DNA of 64,000 bases, taken from assembly GCF_900129845.1 (NCBI RefSeq), contig NZ_FQXB01000002.1, positions 243,501 to 307,500 of the forward strand, read 5' to 3'. The stretch is from Cognatiyoonia sediminum (GTDB taxonomy: Bacteria; Pseudomonadota; Alphaproteobacteria; Rhodobacterales; Rhodobacteraceae). Below, piece by piece: positions 9,129-21,093 of the stretch (positions within the stretch are counted from its first letter, which is position 1; each line of letters begins with the position of its first letter). A program made the translations under genes and the position numbers. Under the pieces are notes generated by a model. The model worked only from the letters and a program-made list of their open reading frames with translations. It was not told the origin of the DNA and ran no database searches.

Positions 9129-10048
9129 AGGTTTGGGGGCTACTCTTTCTAGCGCTGATCGCGGCGCCGGCGTTGGCGCAAGACCTTCGCTTGCCAAGCA
9201 ATGCTGAACTGACGTTCGAAGAGGTCATCCCCGATCTTGGGGGACGATTGCCCAAGGCAGCTTGGGATGGGGCTTCGGTTCCAAGTATCTCGGTCGATGG
9301 GGATTTCGTGAACCGCAGCTGGCGGTTGGAGTCTTCGGGTTTGTCTTCTGCTCAGATCATGCGATCCATCCGAGAGCAATTGGCGAATGCGCGGTTTGGG
9401 ACCCTTTTAGACTGCGAAGCCAGAGAGTGTGGTGGATTTGACTTTCGCTTCGCGATCGATGTGATCCGCCCTCCGCATATGGAAGTGAATCTGGCAGACT
9501 ACCGGTTCTTGTCGGCGAAACGGGACGACCTTGGTATTTTGGTTCTGACGTCCCGCACGAAGGGTGCCGGTTATCTACAGATCACACAAATCGGCGCATC
9601 AGCACAGGACAGTGTGATCGAAACAACCGAAGCGCCAACACAAGGGTTTCAGAGTACGGAGTCCGACCTATCGATTGAGGCTCAGCTTGAGCAGTTTGGC
9701 CGCGCGGTTTTGGAAGGATTGGAATTTGAGCGCGGATCGTCCCAGCTTGGCGCAGGTCCGTTTGAGTCTTTGGAAGAGCTGGCCACATTGCTCCGCGCGC
9801 GGCCATCGCTGGAGGTGGCCCTTGTCGGCCATACGGATTCGGAAGGGTCTTTGAATGGTAATATCGCCTTGTCCAAACGTAGGGCCGGATCAGTCTTGGA
9901 GCGACTGGCAACGGACCTTGGTGTCAGTCGACAACAAATGGAAGCGGAAGGGATGGGGTATCTCTCTCCGCTTGCGAACAATTTGACGTCGGAAGGTCGC
10001 GAGGCAAATCGACGCGTCGAAGTGATCATCACCTCAACCGACGGTTAA
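9125..10048 (+). CDS. OmpA family protein
   Basis: A 307-residue exported protein. Residues 1-18 form a signal peptide ending APALA-QD. The middle region is unclassified. The last ~115 residues are an OmpA-like peptidoglycan-binding domain: LEFERGSSQLG, VALVGHTDSEGSLNGNIALS and GREANRRVEVII, with the diaminopimelate-contacting Asp and Arg in expected places. It likely anchors in the periplasm or outer membrane and touches the cell wall. It is the last gene of the 7111-10048 run; I see no strong terminator after it. Confidence 0.87.
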   Translation: MKVWGLLFLALIAAPALAQDLRLPSNAELTFEEVIPDLGGRLPKAAWDGASVPSISVDGDFVNRSWRLESSGLSSAQIMRSIREQLANARFGTLLDCEARECGGFDFRFAIDVIRPPHMEVNLADYRFLSAKRDDLGILVLTSRTKGAGYLQITQIGASAQDSVIETTEAPTQGFQSTESDLSIEAQLEQFGRAVLEGLEFERGSSQLGAGPFESLEELATLLRARPSLEVALVGHTDSEGSLNGNIALSKRRAGSVLERLATDLGVSRQQMEAEGMGYLSPLANNLTSEGREANRRVEVIITSTDG

Positions 10049-10095
10049 GCCGCTTCATATACTGCAAGTTCGGAGCCCTCAGACCACATCGCCAG

Positions 10096-10812
10096 TCAAG
10101 CCTTACCCGACTGTTTTGCCTGAAAAAGCGCAAGGTCGGCGTGACTAAGTAGATCATCGATATGGTCTTCCGCGGTTGCCACCACGCCACCGATGGAAAG
10201 AGTTACCGTCAATGTGCTGTCGTAATCTCTTAGACTGTACGGGATTGGCGTTAGCAATCGCGCCGCAATAGCCTTTGCCTGAGCCAGATTTACGCAGTTG
10301 AGATAGACAGCGAATTCTTCACCTCCGAGCCGCCCACGGACGTCAACGTCTCTCAAGTTGCGTGTTATGCGGTAGGCGATCGCTTTCAAACATTCGTCCC
10401 CAGCCGCATGACCATGGGTATCGTTGATGGATTTAAAGTTGTCCGCATCTATCATCAGAACGACCCCACCCGCAGCGCGTATCTCTGAACGTTGGGCTAA
10501 GTCAAAGAACGTTCTTCGATTGTTCATCCCAGTCAAACCATCCTTGCGCGACAGGCGAGACAGCTTCTGTTGCAAAGCGACCTGATAGGAACTGATCCAG
10601 AAGAAAAGCGCGACCCAAGGACCGCCTACAAACAAAGCACAAAGCGCATAGTAGAGCGTGCGTTCGGGTAGATTGCCTAGAAAAGCACTCGTAAACGCCA
10701 TTTGCGTCAACATAATGATCGCTAGGATCAATACGATCTTACAGGTCCCGTCTTTCCAGCCTTTCACGGCCAGAAAGCGAAAAAGCCCATCCGTAAAGCG
10801 ACGCCATGACAT
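10096..10812 (-). CDS. Membrane-bound diguanylate cyclase (GGDEF domain)
   Basis: A 238-residue protein with two hydrophobic segments (about residues 25-45 and 53-75) followed by a GGDEF domain from about residue 85. The active site is GGEEF at 163-167, an active variant, and the product-inhibition I-site RDVD is at 154-157, nine residues ahead, as in feedback-regulated cyclases. It should synthesise cyclic di-GMP at the inner membrane. No separate sensory domain is visible. It stands alone on the minus strand, convergent with the OmpA-family gene. Confidence 0.9.
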   Translation of the reverse strand: MSWRRFTDGLFRFLAVKGWKDGTCKIVLILAIIMLTQMAFTSAFLGNLPERTLYYALCALFVGGPWVALFFWISSYQVALQQKLSRLSRKDGLTGMNNRRTFFDLAQRSEIRAAGGVVLMIDADNFKSINDTHGHAAGDECLKAIAYRITRNLRDVDVRGRLGGEEFAVYLNCVNLAQAKAIAARLLTPIPYSLRDYDSTLTVTLSIGGVVATAEDHIDDLLSHADLALFQAKQSGKA

Positions 10813-10882
10813 GGACCCAAAATCAAAGAGATTTCTTACCTAGCCGCTAAACTTAAAATCCTAATTTCCTGAATTTTCACAA

Positions 10883-10913
10883 AAAACGCGACCTCCAGAG
10901 GGGGCCGCGTTTT
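10883..10913 (-). terminator. Intrinsic terminator of the LysR gene
   Basis: An inverted repeat with arms AAAACGCG and CGCGTTTT and extra CC/GG pairs inside. Read on the minus strand it ends in CGCG followed by six T. It sits 40 bases after the LysR stop at 10953 and before the cyclase gene, so it separates the two minus-strand genes. Confidence 0.7.
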
Positions 10914-10952
10914 GCCAGTGGATGTCTCTGGAAATAACCTAAAACTCTAAAA

Positions 10953-11858
10953 TCACCAGGTATCAGGGCCCTTTTCAGCAAAGGCATGAACAAGGAAATC
11001 AATAAAGGCACGCACTTTTGGCTGCGTGAAGCGGCCGGGAGGATAGACCGCATAGATGCCCTGAGTTTCAACAGGCAGGTCGGGGATGGCTTCCTCGACT
11101 AGACCTTCTTTCATGGCATCTGCGTAAAGGAAAGATGGGAGGTACGCGATGCCAAGACCACCAATACAGGCGTTCAAGAGCGATTGCCCGTCATTGACTG
11201 TCAGCCAACCAGCGGTGCGAACCTGACGCTTTTCACCAGATGGCGCTGTCAGTTTCCAAACGGCGGAGTTCGCTTGGTTGGAATAGTGCAAGAGTTTATG
11301 TTCATTCAGATCGTCGATCTTTTGAGGACGACCGTATTCTTCGAAGTAAGCCGGGCTTGCGATCATACGACGGGTCGTGTCCGTCAATTTACGGGCGCGC
11401 AGGGTACTGTCTTCCAGCTCTCCAATGCGGACCGCCATGTCGAACCCTTCGGAGATCAGTTCAACATAACGGTTGTTGAGAACCATGTTGACCGTGATGT
11501 CCGGGAATTCCGTCAAGAAGTCGCCAAGGATAGGCGACATATGGTTCACGCCGAAATCTGTCGCAACCGAGATACGAAGCAATCCAGATGGTGCGGATTG
11601 CATAGACGTCACGAGCGCATCAGCCTCACCCGCGTCATTCAAAACTCGGCGGGCGCGGTCATAATAAGCCAAACCGATTTCGGTTGGGCTGACACGACGT
11701 GTTGTGCGGTTAAGCAAGCGTGCGCCGAGGCGCGCTTCTAACGAGGACACGTGCTTGGAGACAGCGGATTTTGAGATCCCCATCTTCTTGGCCGCGTCAG
11801 TGAAGCCCCCTTGGTCCACGACTGTGGCAAATGCTTCCATTTCGGTAAGGCGATCCAT
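10953..11858 (-). CDS. LysR family transcriptional regulator
   Basis: A 301-residue regulator. The N-terminal winged HTH reads GGFTDAAKKMGISKSAVSKH and then RLGARLLNRTTRRVSPTEIG, followed by a periplasmic-binding-like effector domain. It belongs to the large DsdA/AaeR-like LysR branch; the effector is unknown. ATG at 11858 gives the standard MDRLTEMEAFATVV start, although the frame is open to 11978. It lies 142 bases downstream of fadH on the same strand and may have its own promoter there. Confidence 0.9.
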   Translation of the reverse strand: MDRLTEMEAFATVVDQGGFTDAAKKMGISKSAVSKHVSSLEARLGARLLNRTTRRVSPTEIGLAYYDRARRVLNDAGEADALVTSMQSAPSGLLRISVATDFGVNHMSPILGDFLTEFPDITVNMVLNNRYVELISEGFDMAVRIGELEDSTLRARKLTDTTRRMIASPAYFEEYGRPQKIDDLNEHKLLHYSNQANSAVWKLTAPSGEKRQVRTAGWLTVNDGQSLLNACIGGLGIAYLPSFLYADAMKEGLVEEAIPDLPVETQGIYAVYPPGRFTQPKVRAFIDFLVHAFAEKGPDTW

Positions 11859-12000
11859 GCCGATCCTCTGACTTAGTACTTCGATGGAAACTTTTGTGAC
11901 CGAGAAACAGGGCAGGAATGCGACGTAACGCTGACAATAAGGCGGTTTAACGCGGCACTGGTGAAGGCAACGAAACAAATTTGCCTTATTTGAATAGCCT

Positions 12001-14067
<2,067 letters not shown>

Positions 14068-14089
14068 CTAGGTCACCCCATACGCGGCG

Positions 14090-14464
14090 TCACATGGTTT
14101 CTTTGCAATGCTGACGAAAAACCCGCTTGAACATATCCAATTCCGCTCGCAAAAGATCGATCTCCGCCCGCAGGTCTTGACCGAGAGCTTCCCCTGCGAC
14201 GACTGGGAAACTGCCAATGGTCTCTTTCCCGTCCGCGGTTACAAAGAGAAAGGTTTGCACACCAGATGAGATATGTTGCGGGTCAAGGTGGAACGACAAG
14301 TGCCACTCTTTTCCTTCCCCGTTTTGAACCGGCTCCATTTCCGTAATGATCTTGTCATAGAGCATGACGGAAATTTGTGGTGCCTCGTCGCCGGCAACGC
14401 CGCTTAGCAACCCTTCCCACTTTCCAGCGGTCATGCCTAAGGTTTGAACTGTCAGTTTGCTCAT
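14090..14464 (-). CDS. Uncharacterised protein, 124 residues
   Basis: I do not recognise a named domain. The protein begins MSKLTVQTLGMTAGKWEG, is mostly beta-strand-like with alternating hydrophobic residues (ISVMLYDKIITEME, VQTFLFVTADG), and ends with a charged amphipathic helix, LRAEIDLLRAELDMFKRVFR, that could form a coiled coil. There is no signal peptide. It lies 12 bases after the 14477-15250 gene on the same strand, so the two are probably co-expressed. Confidence 0.65.
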   Translation of the reverse strand: MSKLTVQTLGMTAGKWEGLLSGVAGDEAPQISVMLYDKIITEMEPVQNGEGKEWHLSFHLDPQHISSGVQTFLFVTADGKETIGSFPVVAGEALGQDLRAEIDLLRAELDMFKRVFRQHCKETM

Positions 14465-14476
14465 TACAACAACCTA

Positions 14477-15250
14477 CTAAAGCTCGGCGCGTGGATAGCG
14501 GCAGAATGTGATGTCTCTTACAACGATCTGGTTCATTTTGGGATTTTCAAAGATGAGGTCCATCCAAACATCCCCCAGCCGTTTTTCGTTCAAGTCCGCA
14601 TAGGCCAGATCAAATTCGACCATGGCGTCCTCTTTGTTGACGGTTAGTTCCTGAACCAGCTGTTCGGTGTTCGGCCCGTTCTTAATGTTGAGACGCAAGA
14701 ACACTTCCAAGGAGCTTTCCGCTTCGATGAACGACGAAACGCGCAAGATATGTCTGCGTGTCAGGCCCTCGGTTGCATCGCTTGGGAAATCCAAAACAAG
14801 TGATAGAAAGCTGCCATTAAAGTTGAAGACGTCGAACTTCAGCCCGAAAGGGGCAAGATCGCCTTCCCGAGTGTTTCTGATTTGACGAAGTGTGATCTCG
14901 GACGCAGTGCAATCGTGAAACACTCGCACTTCGTCGCCGAGCTTAGTCTTCGATTGAACCGATGCCACGCCTTGCTTGCTGAGCGGCCCGCGCCAAATCT
15001 GCGGGCGCCACGCCCAAAGCGACCCTGATGGTCGCGGGAATGAATTGGACCCAATCCGAGGCAAAGCCAAACGCCCATCCGCCACATGTAGCAGAGTAGT
15101 CAGATGTTTCTGGAGGCTTTTTGCCTCCTCCCGCTGTTTTCTAAGGCGCGAAAGTTCCGTCTCCTCTGCCGAAGCAGCTGCCGTCGCCCAGCGGTTCGAG
15201 ACGCGTCCTTGCGCGAGTTTGTCAAAGAAGCTGTCGCTGCCCTTAGCCAT
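14477..15250 (-). CDS. Conserved uncharacterised protein (possibly DUF6478 family)
   Basis: A 257-residue protein. An N-terminal region has a predicted coiled coil (ETELSRLRKQREEAKSLQ), then a long beta-rich region with LWAWRPQIWRGPLS and LDFPSDATEGLTRRHILR. It resembles a protein family seen in Rhodobacterales that I associate with DUF6478; I cannot verify this. No signal peptide or membrane helix is seen. ATG at 15250 is chosen; a GTG at 15259 is an alternative. It is followed directly by the 124-residue gene. Confidence 0.65.
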   Translation of the reverse strand: MAKGSDSFFDKLAQGRVSNRWATAAASAEETELSRLRKQREEAKSLQKHLTTLLHVADGRLALPRIGSNSFPRPSGSLWAWRPQIWRGPLSKQGVASVQSKTKLGDEVRVFHDCTASEITLRQIRNTREGDLAPFGLKFDVFNFNGSFLSLVLDFPSDATEGLTRRHILRVSSFIEAESSLEVFLRLNIKNGPNTEQLVQELTVNKEDAMVEFDLAYADLNEKRLGDVWMDLIFENPKMNQIVVRDITFCRYPRAEL

Positions 15251-15333
15251 AGTGCCCACTTGCGGTAGAGGTGAAACAACAGAACCGATAACTGTTAACT
15301 AAGTGCCAAATGGCAACAAAGATTGAAACCGTT

Positions 15334-15936
15334 TTAGGTGCCCTCAGCCCCATTCGTTGCATTCGCACTACGCAGTCGACGGAGCGTTTCAATCATAAGG
15401 CGTTTGGCGGCCGGAAAGCTCAACGGAGCGCCTGAAATTTCGTTGAGGGTTAGGACCGCGGCGCGTTCTCCAACATCAAAAATGGCGCGCCCCTGAATCG
15501 GAGTTGACGGTTCTGAACTGCGGTAGACGACCAGTGCCGCTTCTGTCCCTTGATCAACCGAGAAATCAGGTGAGCCGACACCGTCGAATGCCTGCGCCGA
15601 TCTCATGAGACTTCTCAACGTGGATTCATTCACCGCAAACGCGCTACCGTCTTCGCCAACTTGCAGTGTCATAAAGGCAAGGCGACTAGGGATCGCTTCA
15701 GAACTACTCAAACTCGCGCAAGCGACGATTGCGGCGAACCCTTGAGCCGGATTGCTGGCCCAGCTGTCGACGCAATATCCACTTGGACCTACGGCAACAA
15801 CGTGGCCGCCGACGAGTGCAAGAGACTGCGCTCCGCCTCCGAGAGACAGGCCAGAAAGAGCAAAATCATCACAGGCGGCGGTAATTGCCAAGCTGGATAT
15901 GGCCGCCCATCGAGCGGCCATAGAGCGCAAGTGCAT
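15334..15936 (-). CDS. Putative lipoprotein or exported protein of unknown function
   Basis: A 200-residue protein starting in a TGATG overlap with the ilvD stop. The N-terminus, [24 protein letters not shown], looks like an export signal ending in Cys, so a lipoprotein is likely although the -3 position (Thr) is not a classic lipobox. The mature part is small-residue rich (SLGGGAQSLALVGGHVVAVG) with a late segment ILTLNEISGAPLSF-like region. I do not recognise the family. It probably depends on ilvD translation for expression. Confidence 0.6.
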   Translation of the reverse strand: MHLRSMAARWAAISSLAITAACDDFALSGLSLGGGAQSLALVGGHVVAVGPSGYCVDSWASNPAQGFAAIVACASLSSSEAIPSRLAFMTLQVGEDGSAFAVNESTLRSLMRSAQAFDGVGSPDFSVDQGTEAALVVYRSSEPSTPIQGRAIFDVGERAAVLTLNEISGAPLSFPAAKRLMIETLRRLRSANATNGAEGT

Positions 15937-17669
15937 CAGAGGTCCATATAGATGTGACGCTCTTCTTTCGCACCGGGATGCGTCACGGCACCTTTCAACG
16001 CACCGCCGACAAGCTGTGAATATTTCCACAATGCGCCAGACGAATAGATCGTCTCTTTCGCGCCAGCCCAATTGTCTTTGCGCTCTTGCAAGTCGGCATC
16101 GGACAGATCGACAGACAGCTCACCAGAGATTGCATCGATCGTGATCATATCGCCGTCTTTCAGCAAACCGATAGGACCGGCGTGTGCCGCTTCTGGGCCA
16201 ACGTGTCCAACGCAGAATCCGCGCGTCGCGCCAGAGAACCGACCGTCTGTGATCAACGCCACTTTCTTACCCATGCCTTGACCTGACAGCGCCGCTGTCG
16301 TTGCCAACATCTCGCGCATACCCGGGCCTCCAGCTGGGCCTTCGTTGCGGATCACGAGCACTTCGCCTTCTTCGTACTGGCGTGCTTTGACGGCTTCGAA
16401 CGCGTCTTCTTCGCATTCGAACACACGGGCTGGGCCGGTGAACACTTGATCGTCTTCAGACATACCAGCGACCTTCACAATCGCTCCTTCTGGCGCAAGG
16501 TTCCCTTTCAGGCCAACGACGCCGCCGGTTGGTGTGATTGGGCTTTCAACCGGATAGATGACCCGCCCGTCAGCTTCGCCTTCGATGATATCAAGCTCTT
16601 CACCCATGGTGCGACCAGATGCAGTGATGCAATCTTCGTGGATCAAGCCCGCTTTGCGCAGTTCTTTCATCACGATCGGCACGCCGCCGGCTTCGTAAAG
16701 GTCTTTCGCGACGTATTGGCCACCAGGTTTCAGATCGACAAAGTAGGGCGTGTCGCGGAAGATTTCACATACGTCGAAGAGATCGAAATCGATACCAGCT
16801 TCATGCGCAATCGCTGGCAAATGCAGGCCGGCGTTGGTGGAACCACCGGTACAAGCAACAACCCGCGCCGCGTTTTCCAAAGACTTGCGTGTCACGACAT
16901 CGCGCGCACGGATGTTTTTCTCGAGCAAGTTCATCACCGCTTCACCCGAGGCCACACCATATTGGTCACGGCTTTCGTATGGTGCGGGTGCGCCGGAGGA
17001 ATTCAACAGAGCGAGACCAATCGCCTCAGACACACAGGCCATTGTATTGGCTGTGAATTGGCCACCACATGCGCCAGCGGATGGGCACGCGACACGCTCA
17101 AGTGTCTGAAGGGCTTCGTCCGACATGTTGCCAGCTTGGTGTTGACCAACGGCTTCGAAGACGTCCTGAACAGTGACGTCCTTGCCTTCCAAACGGCCCG
17201 GAAGGATGGAACCGCCGTAGATAAAGACAGACGGCACGTTCAACCGAACCATCGCCATCATCATGCCCGGCAGGGATTTGTCACAACCAGCAAGACCCAC
17301 AATCGCGTCGTAGCAGTGGCCACGCATTGTCAATTCAACAGTATCGGCAATCGCTTCGCGCGACGCCAAGGAAGACCGCATGCCTTCATGGCCCATGGCG
17401 ATCCCGTCCGTCACGGTGATCGTTGTGAATTCGCGAGGCGTACCGCTCGCCGCTTTCACGCCGAGCTTCACGGATTGTGCCTGACGGTTCAAAGCAATGT
17501 TGCAAGGCGCTGCTTCGTTCCAGCAGGTTGCGACACCCACGAAAGGTTGTGCGATGTCCTGCTCATCCAGACCCATCGCATAGTAGTAAGAGCGATGCGG
17601 TGCACGTGACGGCCCTTCTGTGACGTGGCGGCTGGGTAGGTTTGATTTATCTGCCTTGCCCTTGAGCAT
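15936..17669 (-). CDS. ilvD: Dihydroxy-acid dehydratase
   Basis: A 577-residue enzyme of branched-chain amino acid synthesis. It dehydrates 2,3-dihydroxy-isovalerate and -methylvalerate to the 2-keto acids. Iron-sulfur ligands appear in [19 protein letters not shown] and [17 protein letters not shown]; the C-terminal [12 protein letters not shown] and [10 protein letters not shown] blocks are diagnostic of the IlvD/Edd family, and the length is normal for IlvD. A strong GGAGG precedes the ATG at 17669. The upstream 100 bases separate it from the divergent protease gene. Confidence 0.95.
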   Translation of the reverse strand: MLKGKADKSNLPSRHVTEGPSRAPHRSYYYAMGLDEQDIAQPFVGVATCWNEAAPCNIALNRQAQSVKLGVKAASGTPREFTTITVTDGIAMGHEGMRSSLASREAIADTVELTMRGHCYDAIVGLAGCDKSLPGMMMAMVRLNVPSVFIYGGSILPGRLEGKDVTVQDVFEAVGQHQAGNMSDEALQTLERVACPSAGACGGQFTANTMACVSEAIGLALLNSSGAPAPYESRDQYGVASGEAVMNLLEKNIRARDVVTRKSLENAARVVACTGGSTNAGLHLPAIAHEAGIDFDLFDVCEIFRDTPYFVDLKPGGQYVAKDLYEAGGVPIVMKELRKAGLIHEDCITASGRTMGEELDIIEGEADGRVIYPVESPITPTGGVVGLKGNLAPEGAIVKVAGMSEDDQVFTGPARVFECEEDAFEAVKARQYEEGEVLVIRNEGPAGGPGMREMLATTAALSGQGMGKKVALITDGRFSGATRGFCVGHVGPEAAHAGPIGLLKDGDMITIDAISGELSVDLSDADLQERKDNWAGAKETIYSSGALWKYSQLVGGALKGAVTHPGAKEERHIYMDL

Positions 17670-17769
17670 AAGGAATCCTCCGAAAATCTGTTGCGGAATG
17701 GTCTAAATTGCGCTGGGTTAGGACACAAGCCGCAATAGAGGCCAAATCATCTCGATCGGAGCTTCGAAC

Positions 17770-18681
17770 TTGCAGCGCACACCTCGCCCCCCACACCTAG
17801 AACGATTTTTTGCTCCGGCAGCCATCACACCGCAGATTGGCAAGGTCATTCGCGTGATGATCGGGATCGAAGTGATTTTTTGGATCACATTTGCGGTCAC
17901 GTCGCCGCTTTTCTTCGACGAGGACGGTGACGGGCCGTTTCCAATGGATACGCCTGTGGGGACGACGTTGACTTTTGCCGCCTTTGGCATTGTCTTGGTG
18001 CTTTTCCACGCTTTGGCCGTTTGGGTGCATCAGCGCGGTGTAGAATCCATGCTCGGTCCGCTTGATGCGTGTTGGCGAGATTTCAAAGCTTCGCTCAAAT
18101 GGGTCGGAGGATTGGCCGCAGTCATTTCCATCGCGTCCTTGGTTGGAACCGATCCAGATCAGATCGAGATGCGACCCATTCCAACCTGGGTTTTCTTTGG
18201 CGTGGTCGGCGGCTTTTTCATAATCATTCAATCGATGACCGAAGAGGTTATCTACCGCGGATATTTGACCCAGCAGTTGGCTGTTTACAGACCTCAAAGA
18301 TGGGTCTGGGTTTGGATTCCGTCGCTGATTTTTGGGGCCAGCCACTACTTTAATGGCTACGGTCCGGCGGATGGTCTGGTCAATGTGATTTGGGCGACCT
18401 GCCTTGGCCTGGCTTGTGTCGACCTGACGGAAAGAACAGGCAATATTGGCGCCGCTATCGGCCTGCATGCTGCTAACAACCTTTATGCCACTTTGTTCAT
18501 AGGAATCGAAGGCTGGCCGAACTCCGGCCTCGCACTGTTCTTGGTGGAGTATTTCGATCCACTCGTCTTCGACTACAGCCTTCCAGCCTTCTTCGATCCC
18601 GTGAACCTGTTCCAGCTTCTCTATGCCCTCTTTATTCTTTGGATGATGTGGATGGCGACACGCATTGCGATCAGAGCGTGA
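17770..18681 (+). CDS. CPBP family intramembrane glutamic endopeptidase
   Basis: A 303-residue polytopic membrane protein with about eight hydrophobic segments. The catalytic motif MTEEVIYRGYL (Glu-Glu-x3-Arg) and the following SLIFGASHY (His) define the CAAX protease/bacteriocin-processing (CPBP) family. Its substrate is unknown. TTG at 17770 is the likely start, giving a short soluble lead before the first helix. It is divergent from ilvD and 55 bases ahead of accD. Confidence 0.87.
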   Translation: MQRTPRPPHLERFFAPAAITPQIGKVIRVMIGIEVIFWITFAVTSPLFFDEDGDGPFPMDTPVGTTLTFAAFGIVLVLFHALAVWVHQRGVESMLGPLDACWRDFKASLKWVGGLAAVISIASLVGTDPDQIEMRPIPTWVFFGVVGGFFIIIQSMTEEVIYRGYLTQQLAVYRPQRWVWVWIPSLIFGASHYFNGYGPADGLVNVIWATCLGLACVDLTERTGNIGAAIGLHAANNLYATLFIGIEGWPNSGLALFLVEYFDPLVFDYSLPAFFDPVNLFQLLYALFILWMMWMATRIAIRA

Positions 18682-18736
18682 TTGCAAAACCAGACGCCAC
18701 GTCATATCTCGGGTGAAGGGAAATTAGGGCACAGGC

Positions 18737-19657
18737 ATGAACTGGATCACAAACTACGTCCGTCCGACGATCAACTCGCTGTTTTCAAGACGGGAAGTTC
18801 CCGAGAACCTTTGGACGAAGTGCGACAATTGCGGAACCATGCTGTTCCACCGCGAACTCGCTGAAAATCAGAACGTCTGCACCAACTGCGATCACCACAT
18901 GCCGATTGGTGCTCGTGATCGCCTTGCGACATTGTTTGATGGCGGGGTGTTTGTTGAGGTTGCCGTGCCAGAACCGATTGCGGATCCGTTGCAGTTCAAA
19001 GATCAAAAGAAATACGGCGACCGGATCAAAGATGCCCGTAAGAAAACGGGCGAAAAAGACGCGATGTTGGTTGCTGAGGGCGAAATGGGTCGCACACCTG
19101 TCGTCGTCGCAGTTCAGGATTTTTCCTTCATGGGCGGATCGATGTCGATGTACGTCGGCAATGCGATCATCGCCGCTGCTGAACGCGCGATTGAGACCAA
19201 GCGCCCCTTGATCCTGTTTTCTGCCGCCGGTGGTGCGCGGATGCAGGAGGGTATCCTTGGTCTGATGCAGATGCCGCGCACAACGATTGCGGTCCAGATG
19301 CTGAAAGATGCGGGGCTCCCCTACATCGTTGTTTTGACCCACCCGACGACAGGTGGCGTAACAGCCTCCTATGCGATGCTTGGTGACGTGCAGATTGCTG
19401 AGCCAAATGCGTTGATCGGGTTTGCTGGAGCACGTGTCATCGAACAGACGATTGGCGAGAAACTCCCCGAAGGCTTCCAGCGCGCTGAGTATTTGTTGGA
19501 TCACGGGATGTTGGACCGTGTGACCAAGCGGACCGATTTGAAAGACGAGTTGGTGACCATAGTGCGCATGCTGATGAAACAACCGCCTGCGATCAAAGGT
19601 GATCTACCTGCGCCTACCGCTGATGAGGCCGAAAAGACCGAGGCGACGGCAGAGTGA
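18737..19657 (+). CDS. accD: Acetyl-CoA carboxylase carboxyltransferase subunit beta
   Basis: A 306-residue subunit that, with AccA, transfers carboxyl from biotin to acetyl-CoA in fatty acid synthesis. The N-terminal zinc ribbon is Cys-x2-Cys-x15-Cys-x2-Cys (CDNCGTMLF and VCTNCDHH). [30 protein letters not shown] and [15 protein letters not shown] are the crotonase-fold signature blocks. It overlaps folC by 4 bases (GTGA), the common accD-folC pairing. Confidence 0.95.
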   Translation: MNWITNYVRPTINSLFSRREVPENLWTKCDNCGTMLFHRELAENQNVCTNCDHHMPIGARDRLATLFDGGVFVEVAVPEPIADPLQFKDQKKYGDRIKDARKKTGEKDAMLVAEGEMGRTPVVVAVQDFSFMGGSMSMYVGNAIIAAAERAIETKRPLILFSAAGGARMQEGILGLMQMPRTTIAVQMLKDAGLPYIVVLTHPTTGGVTASYAMLGDVQIAEPNALIGFAGARVIEQTIGEKLPEGFQRAEYLLDHGMLDRVTKRTDLKDELVTIVRMLMKQPPAIKGDLPAPTADEAEKTEATAE

Positions 19658-20931
19658 CCCTACAATCTGATGTCATCCTTGAACGGATGATGACACTCCA
19701 TCCGAAGGTCATGGATTTGACCTTGGGGCGGGTTTGGACATTGCTCGACCGTTTGGGAAACCCGCAGAACAAATTGCCGCCGGTGATCCATATCGCTGGG
19801 ACCAACGGTAAAGGCTCCACCCAAGCGATGACGCGTGCGGGGCTGGAGGCCACTGGTGCAAAAGTCCACGCTTATACCTCACCCCACCTTGCGCGGTTCC
19901 ATGAACGCATCCGTTTGGCCGGTGAGCTTATCAGCGAAGATCATCTGACGGAAATCCTAGATCGCTGTTATGAGGCCAACAACGGCAAACAGATCACCTA
20001 TTTTGAGATCACAACCGTAGCCGCAATCTTGGCCTTTGCGGAAACGCCAGCGGATTACACCTTGCTGGAAGTTGGTCTTGGTGGCCGGCTGGACGCGACC
20101 AATGTAATAGACAAGCCCGCATTGACCGTGATCACACCTGTTGATTTGGATCACCAGCAGTTTTTGGGAGAGACACTGCCAGAGATTACAGGTGAAAAGG
20201 CTGGGATCATTAAGCAAGGCATCCCATGTGCCGTTGGGCCGCAGCAAGAGGCGGCAATGGACGTCATCGAACGCCAAGCAATGCGGCACTCGGCGCCTTT
20301 GATCGCATATGGCCAGCAGTGGCATGTGAGCGTCGAGAATGACCGCCTGATTTTTCAAGATGAAAGCGGCTTACTTGATCTACCGAAACCTGCTTTGCGC
20401 GGGCCGCATCAAATCCAGAATGCTGGACTGGCCATCGCTGGTTTGCGCGCCTTGGGTGTGGGCGAAGCAGGATGCGAAGCGGCGGTAACGAATGCCTATT
20501 GGCCCGCACGGATGCAAAAGATGACCTCCGGCGTGCTTGTCGAAAGGGCGAAACCGGCTGAGCTTTGGCTGGATGGCGGGCACAACCCGGCGGCGGGTCG
20601 CGCCTTGGCGGATACTTTGAAGGAGCAGCCCAAACGTCCGACACATCTGATTTGTGGCATGCTAAATACCAAAGACATCAGCGGCTATTTGCGCCCCTTG
20701 AGCGAGGTTGCGGCAAGTCTGACTGCTGTATCCATCCCCGGTGAGCAGAACACTATTCCTGCGGAAGAGACGGCTAAGTTTGCCGCAAAGGTCGGGTTAG
20801 AGGCGCTTGTGGCGGACGACGTGGAAAGTGCGATTGAACAGATCGTGGTCTTGGAACCGAATGCGCGCATTCTGATTTGCGGGTCACTATACCTTGCTGG
20901 ACATGTTTTGCGGGTCAACGACCCGATCTAA
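19654..20931 (+). CDS. folC: Bifunctional folylpolyglutamate synthase/dihydrofolate synthase
   Basis: A 425-residue Mur-ligase-like enzyme starting at GTG inside the accD stop. The ATP-binding P-loop is [15 protein letters not shown]; other family blocks are [42 protein letters not shown] and [10 protein letters not shown]. It adds glutamate to dihydropteroate and to folates. Length is normal. A strong terminator follows at 21057-21080. Confidence 0.94.
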   Translation: MTLQSDVILERMMTLHPKVMDLTLGRVWTLLDRLGNPQNKLPPVIHIAGTNGKGSTQAMTRAGLEATGAKVHAYTSPHLARFHERIRLAGELISEDHLTEILDRCYEANNGKQITYFEITTVAAILAFAETPADYTLLEVGLGGRLDATNVIDKPALTVITPVDLDHQQFLGETLPEITGEKAGIIKQGIPCAVGPQQEAAMDVIERQAMRHSAPLIAYGQQWHVSVENDRLIFQDESGLLDLPKPALRGPHQIQNAGLAIAGLRALGVGEAGCEAAVTNAYWPARMQKMTSGVLVERAKPAELWLDGGHNPAAGRALADTLKEQPKRPTHLICGMLNTKDISGYLRPLSEVAASLTAVSIPGEQNTIPAEETAKFAAKVGLEALVADDVESAIEQIVVLEPNARILICGSLYLAGHVLRVNDPI

Positions 20932-21056
20932 GGGCCAGAAATTCCGCTGGCGATCCAAAAAAACGAATCACCCCCATTGACGGCGAATCAGGGATACAGC
21001 TAGATTCGCTCCAACCGGGTTGTTGTTACAACCTGACCGAGTCTGGCAGGGCGAGG

Positions 21057-21080
21057 GGGCAGGCAGAAGCCTGTCCTTTT
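21057..21080 (+). terminator. Intrinsic terminator downstream of folC
   Basis: Eight-base-pair hairpin (GGGCAGGC / GCCTGTCC, one G-T pair) with an AGAA loop, followed by TTTT. It closes the accD-folC unit just before the convergent zapE stop at 21094. The minus-strand side has no T-run, so it should work mainly in the plus direction. Confidence 0.7.
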
Positions 21081-21093
21081 GTCGTTTGGGCGA

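Noticed and set aside
16446..17609. A 387-codon open frame antisense to ilvD
   Set aside because: It is the shadow of a strongly conserved gene with biased codon use; the product (His/Arg/Cys-rich, no motif) looks non-coding. Similar long antisense frames in the GNAT gene (7773-8831) and etfD (31329-32339) were rejected for the same reason.
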